From the NCBI RefSeq assembly GCF_000143415.4, contig NW_003314353.1, positions 446,513 through 510,512 on the forward strand: a stretch of 64,000 bases of DNA. The letters are read 5' to 3'. The notes beneath the pieces were generated by a model, which saw only the letters and a program-made list of their open reading frames with translations, ran no database searches and had not been told where the DNA came from. The translations under genes and the position numbers were made by a program. This document shows, in pieces, positions 58,801-64,000 of the stretch (position 1 is its first letter; each line of letters begins with the position of its first letter). The stretch comes from Selaginella moellendorffii (lineage: Eukaryota; Streptophyta; Lycopodiopsida; Selaginellales; Selaginellaceae).

Positions 58801-59624
58801 GATTTCCTTCCTTAGTGCCTTTCTTGTCTAAGTGCACATGTGATAACCAGTTTCTCAATTAATTTAGACAGAGATTGGTAAAGAGTTTAGCAATACCAAC
58901 CTCTTGTTGTCGTGGCAGTAAAGAAAAAATATTTGAAAGGACTAACCAATAGATAATTTTTGATACCTACAGTCATTTGCGATACGAGTAAATATGATAA
59001 TGGAGCGAAGATGAATGACATAGTTTATGGAGTGAGGATGAGCATAACAAGTTTGAATGGAACATTTAACCTCAATATAGTGAAGTTAAATGGATGTGAT
59101 AGTGGAATGAGGACGAGCATAACAAGTTTGAATAGAGCTAGTGCTTCAAAAAAAAAATTCTTTTGAGAAAGGGATAAAAAGGATATGAATGATAAATAGA
59201 GTAAGTCTAATTTTCTATATGCAATGCTAGATAAAGATGAAGAAGCAAGTTTTATTTATAGTTGTGAGTTTGAGTTAATAGTGATTTTGGAGAATTATCG
59301 GCAGGCAAACTTAAAACACGGGATATATCACTTGTTACAAGGGCATTTAATAGACTATAGTGGTTATCAAAGAATTTTACTTTAGTTCAAAGTTATGATT
59401 TTAAAGTTAATTTAAGCATTTAGCAGTTGCATATACTAATTCATCAAGATTTTGTAATTAATTGATATTTATATTATAACTTTGGATTTTATTTTAGTCA
59501 AGATTGTCAACAGTTTTCTTGGTGATTTTATGAGAGTTTTAAATTCTTGTGATAATCTATAATCACCTAGTAAAAGCACTTGATTTATTATCATTATCTT
59601 TTTATCTTTCGAAGAGGAGGATAG
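55860..59624. other. AT-rich interior of element D
   Basis: No ORF of note. Positions 58500-58980 are related to 300-870 (partly inverted). There are many weak palindromes. The minus-strand ORF at 57572-57811 has no recognisable motif. I find no RNA gene. Confidence 0.45.
56439..56481. repeat. Telomere-like motifs head to head
   Basis: TTTTAGGGTTTA at 56439-56450 faces TAAACCCTAAA at 56456-56466 and TAAACCCTAAAA at 56470-56481. These are units of the plant telomere repeat TTTAGGG in inverted orientation, forming a perfect 12-bp-arm palindrome. Confidence 0.6.
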
Positions 59625-59798
59625 TGTAAAATTTGTAAATATATATATATATTACTTTGGTTAGATAATACATTAATTATAGTCTATTTTGGATTAAATC
59701 TAGTTCATCCATTCTTATATATAAGCAAGGGTCTAAACCCCAATTGATATATCTTTTCCTATATCCCGAGCACTCATAAGTGGAAATATACCATTATA
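59625..59798 (+). repeat. 3' LTR of element D
   Basis: Starts TGTAAAATTTG after the purine tract GAAGAGGAGGATAG and ends near CCATTATA. It matches the LTR portions at 46600-46985 and 5818-5973. Confidence 0.6.
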
Positions 59799-60780
59799 TT
59801 GTTATATATCTTCTTATGAATTTATTAATTTGATGCAAATAATATAATCACCCTTAAAAAATAAATTTTATTACTTTTATAATATTTATATTTTAGAACT
59901 TGAAGAGTGGAAGAAATTTAAGAAATTTAAGACATTTTTAAAATTAACAATTCATTTAATTATGGATGAATGTTTGCATTTTAAATAAAAAATAACATAA
60001 TATATTCTATCGTGATATTTTTGACTGACTTCTTGAAGATAGGAATATATTATTCCTGAAAGACCTTCAGTCTTTTACTCTTTTGTAAGTTCCTTAATTC
60101 AATAAATACATTTGATATATATTCAATAAATATATATAAATAAATGCTATTACTTATAAATTGATGAACCACATCATAGTTATTAAATTTATTTTCTCTT
60201 AATAAATTTAACTAAATAGTTGTATGAAAAAATTATGCCTAAATTGAGATTTTTACATGGTTTCAATGACTGAAATTCTAAATGTTGGCTTGTTGTAAAT
60301 AAAAAACAGTGAAAATACTCTATGCATCTCATGGTGTTTTAAATTCTGGGAGATACATCAGGTTTCTGTGAAACCTAAACCCTCACCAACTGAGTTGAGA
60401 GATAATATCCAACTTGGTCCATTTCTTTCCTAGTCTTCTCCTGAACTTTACAAAGAACTACCTTTATGAGAGCCTTCCCATGCGGTTGTTTCCTTGCGGT
60501 GGATCCCTTCCCACACAGCCAATGTGGATCTTCATCCCAGCAAAGAGCAAAGTGATCCAAGGTAAGAAAACCCGTCACTAGTAACTAGAGTATCTTTAAC
60601 CCGAACGTCCCTGATATCTAAGAGAATGGATGAAGGCGAATGGAAGAAATGGATCCAAAAGAGCTTGGATACACAAGGAGATCTTGGTTAATAGAGACAC
60701 GCAACAAACATAAACACTCACAGACCATTTGCATTTCTGCTTTGAGCGCTTTAAACAAAATGGTAAGATTCTTTTACTTG
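59799..60780. other. Intergenic region and probable PDS 3' UTR
   Basis: AT-rich to about 60350. From 60370 GC rises; a minus-strand ORF at 60375-60578 (LDHFALCWDEDPHWLCG) is not recognised. The stretch 60600-60780 probably holds the 3' UTR of the phytoene desaturase gene. Confidence 0.4.
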
Positions 60781-63205
<2,425 letters not shown>

Positions 63206-63544
63206 TCTCGCCCCCTGGACTATAAACCCTAGAATTCCCGCGAGCTCGCGGCTCGGCTATGGCGGGGAGCAAACTTGTGCCGGAAAATCCTGGAGCATCG
63301 CAGCCGTCCAGCGAGGATCCACTCAGCGCGCGATTCCCTCCACTAAACGTCATAGCCAAACAGTGAGATTTAAACCCTTTTTAGTCAAACGAACGATCAT
63401 GATAGAGCCAATCGAACGGTCAGTTTTAAATAAAAATGACGGTTATGATCAAAGATAGTCGTCACAAAAATTAGGGTTCTTATTTTGAGGGTTTCTCTGC
63501 TCGCTGGCAATGCTGCTGGGATTCTAATCGATCCAGGCGATCCG
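63206..63544. promoter_or_regulatory. Divergent promoter region between PDS and the CTL-like gene
   Basis: The two start codons are 339 bp apart on opposite strands, so promoters and 5' UTRs share this segment. No clear TATA box is seen. A short ORF sits inside (63259-63366, plus). Confidence 0.55.
63259..63366 (+). CDS. Small ORF upstream of the CTL-like gene
   Basis: 35 codons, MAGSKLVPENPGASQPSSED and then PLSARFPPLNVIAKQ, stop TGA. It could be an upstream ORF in the leader of the next gene, or chance. No family recognised and no other copy in the window. Coding potential on the minus strand here is also open but overlaps PDS exon 1 in another frame. Confidence 0.2.
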   Translation: MAGSKLVPENPGASQPSSEDPLSARFPPLNVIAKQ

Positions 63545-64000
63545 ATGGAAGAGAAGCCGTCCGGCAGCGGCAGCGGCAGCGATGGCGGGATTGAGGAGCC
63601 GCTGCTCAAGGACAGTGAGGCGAAAGGAACTCACGAGGATCACGAGGATGAGACGGGTAAGGCGCCGATCGAAGAGCAGGGTTTCAGGGGCTACAACTAT
63701 GGCGCCAGGCCATACAGGGACATCGCATTCGCGATCGTGTTCATCCTCGCGGCTCTAGCTACGCTTGGATTCGGCATTTTCGCAATCGTCCACCACAATT
63801 CCGATTTCCAGTGGTCGGAGCCGGCTCACTATCTTCGCAACCAGAGCCGATGCACGGTCGCCCATTCCAATCCCTCCGCGAAGCTGGATTTCCTTCTAAG
63901 TCACCCGGGCAGGATCTCGTCGTGGAGAACGCTTGCTAGCGTTGTTCTTCCGGAGAGAGTGTCCAGCAGCCACGGCTTTGCGGTGGCACTCATCTCCTCC
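63545..64000 (+). CDS. Choline transporter-like (SLC44/CTL) protein, 5' end
   Basis: Starts MEEKPSGSGSGSDGGIEEPL; 152 codons are open to the window edge. An upstream ATG at 63510 is followed by a stop after four codons. After an acidic cytosolic N-terminus comes GFRGYNYGARPYRDIAFAIV and a strongly hydrophobic helix (VFILAALATLGFGIFAIVHH). This layout, with RPYRD just before the first helix, is that of plant CTL/PNS1-like membrane proteins, which have about ten helices. The extracellular loop begins NSDFQWSEPAHYLRNQSRC. Family assignment is moderate because only the first helix is visible. Confidence 0.55.
   Translation, partial: MEEKPSGSGSGSDGGIEEPLLKDSEAKGTHEDHEDETGKAPIEEQGFRGYNYGARPYRDIAFAIVFILAALATLGFGIFAIVHHNSDFQWSEPAHYLRNQSRCTVAHSNPSAKLDFLLSHPGRISSWRTLASVVLPERVSSSHGFAVALISS

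Larger units (their letters stand above)
46571..59798 (+). mobile_element. Old LTR element D, split by the hairpin-rich element
   Basis: The 5' LTR (about 46571-46985) contains a (TA)n tract and an inserted solo LTR of element C. The leader runs to 47232, where the 7.75-kb non-coding element inserted; sequence resumes at 54980. The remainder is AT-rich, with gag-like traces at 55080-55650, and ends in a purine tract (GAAGAGGAGGATAG) and 3' LTR at 59625-59798. LTRs share GGATTAAATCTAGT and TATATAAGCAA. Another copy lies at 5818-7031. No reverse transcriptase is recognisable, so its superfamily is uncertain. Confidence 0.6.

Overview
This is plant nuclear DNA. The intact genes (phytoene desaturase, chloroplast UDP-glucose pyrophosphorylase 3, TAF10) have plant-type sequences and very short introns of about 47-60 bp. 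That gene style, plus much decayed retroelement sequence, points to a lycophyte such as Selaginella; the species is an inference. The window holds a 100-N assembly gap and its first 230 bases look like a poor contig end.

Layout. 0-9 kb: AT-rich, strongly decayed LTR-retroelement sequence, including an old copy of the unusual element found intact at 47-55 kb. 9.1-17.7 kb: a degenerate Ty3/gypsy element on the minus strand that has split a small secreted Cys-rich peptide gene. It is itself interrupted by a 3-kb inverted block bounded by LTR palindromes, and that block carries a 590-bp TRIM-like element with target-site duplications. 18-30 kb: one intact ORF of an unrecognised family (two broken paralogues lie at 26.7 and 37.3 kb), then a decayed DNA polymerase theta-type helicase with an internal segmental duplication, a Ca-ATPase fragment, a Dof-like ORF broken only by amber codons, and a decayed subtilase. 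30.8-35.5 kb: a young, nearly intact Ty1/copia element (153-bp LTRs, 5-bp target-site duplication, ORF broken by two TAG codons). 35.5-41.5 kb: gypsy gag fragments in inverted orientation and broken pieces of a paralogue of the 18-kb gene, cinnamoyl-CoA reductase-like, WEE1-like and PP2C genes. 41.7-45.9 kb: two intact minus-strand genes, TAF10 and UGP3. 46.6-59.8 kb: an old LTR element (here 'D') into which a young 7.75-kb non-coding LTR element inserted (47233-54979; LTRs, tRNA-iMet primer site, polypurine tract and CCTTT target duplication all visible). 60.8-64 kb: phytoene desaturase (minus) and the start of a choline-transporter-like gene (plus), sharing a 340-bp divergent promoter region.

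The most unusual signal is that non-coding element. Its 4.1-kb internal region, and much of its LTR, reads as an almost continuous string of short perfect inverted repeats (5-10-bp arms, small loops), far denser than chance. One 113-bp stretch has five back-to-back hairpins, two with tRNA T-loop-like loops. I know of no described retroelement class built this way. A second clear signal is that four of the 29 introns in the two large intact genes use GC donors.
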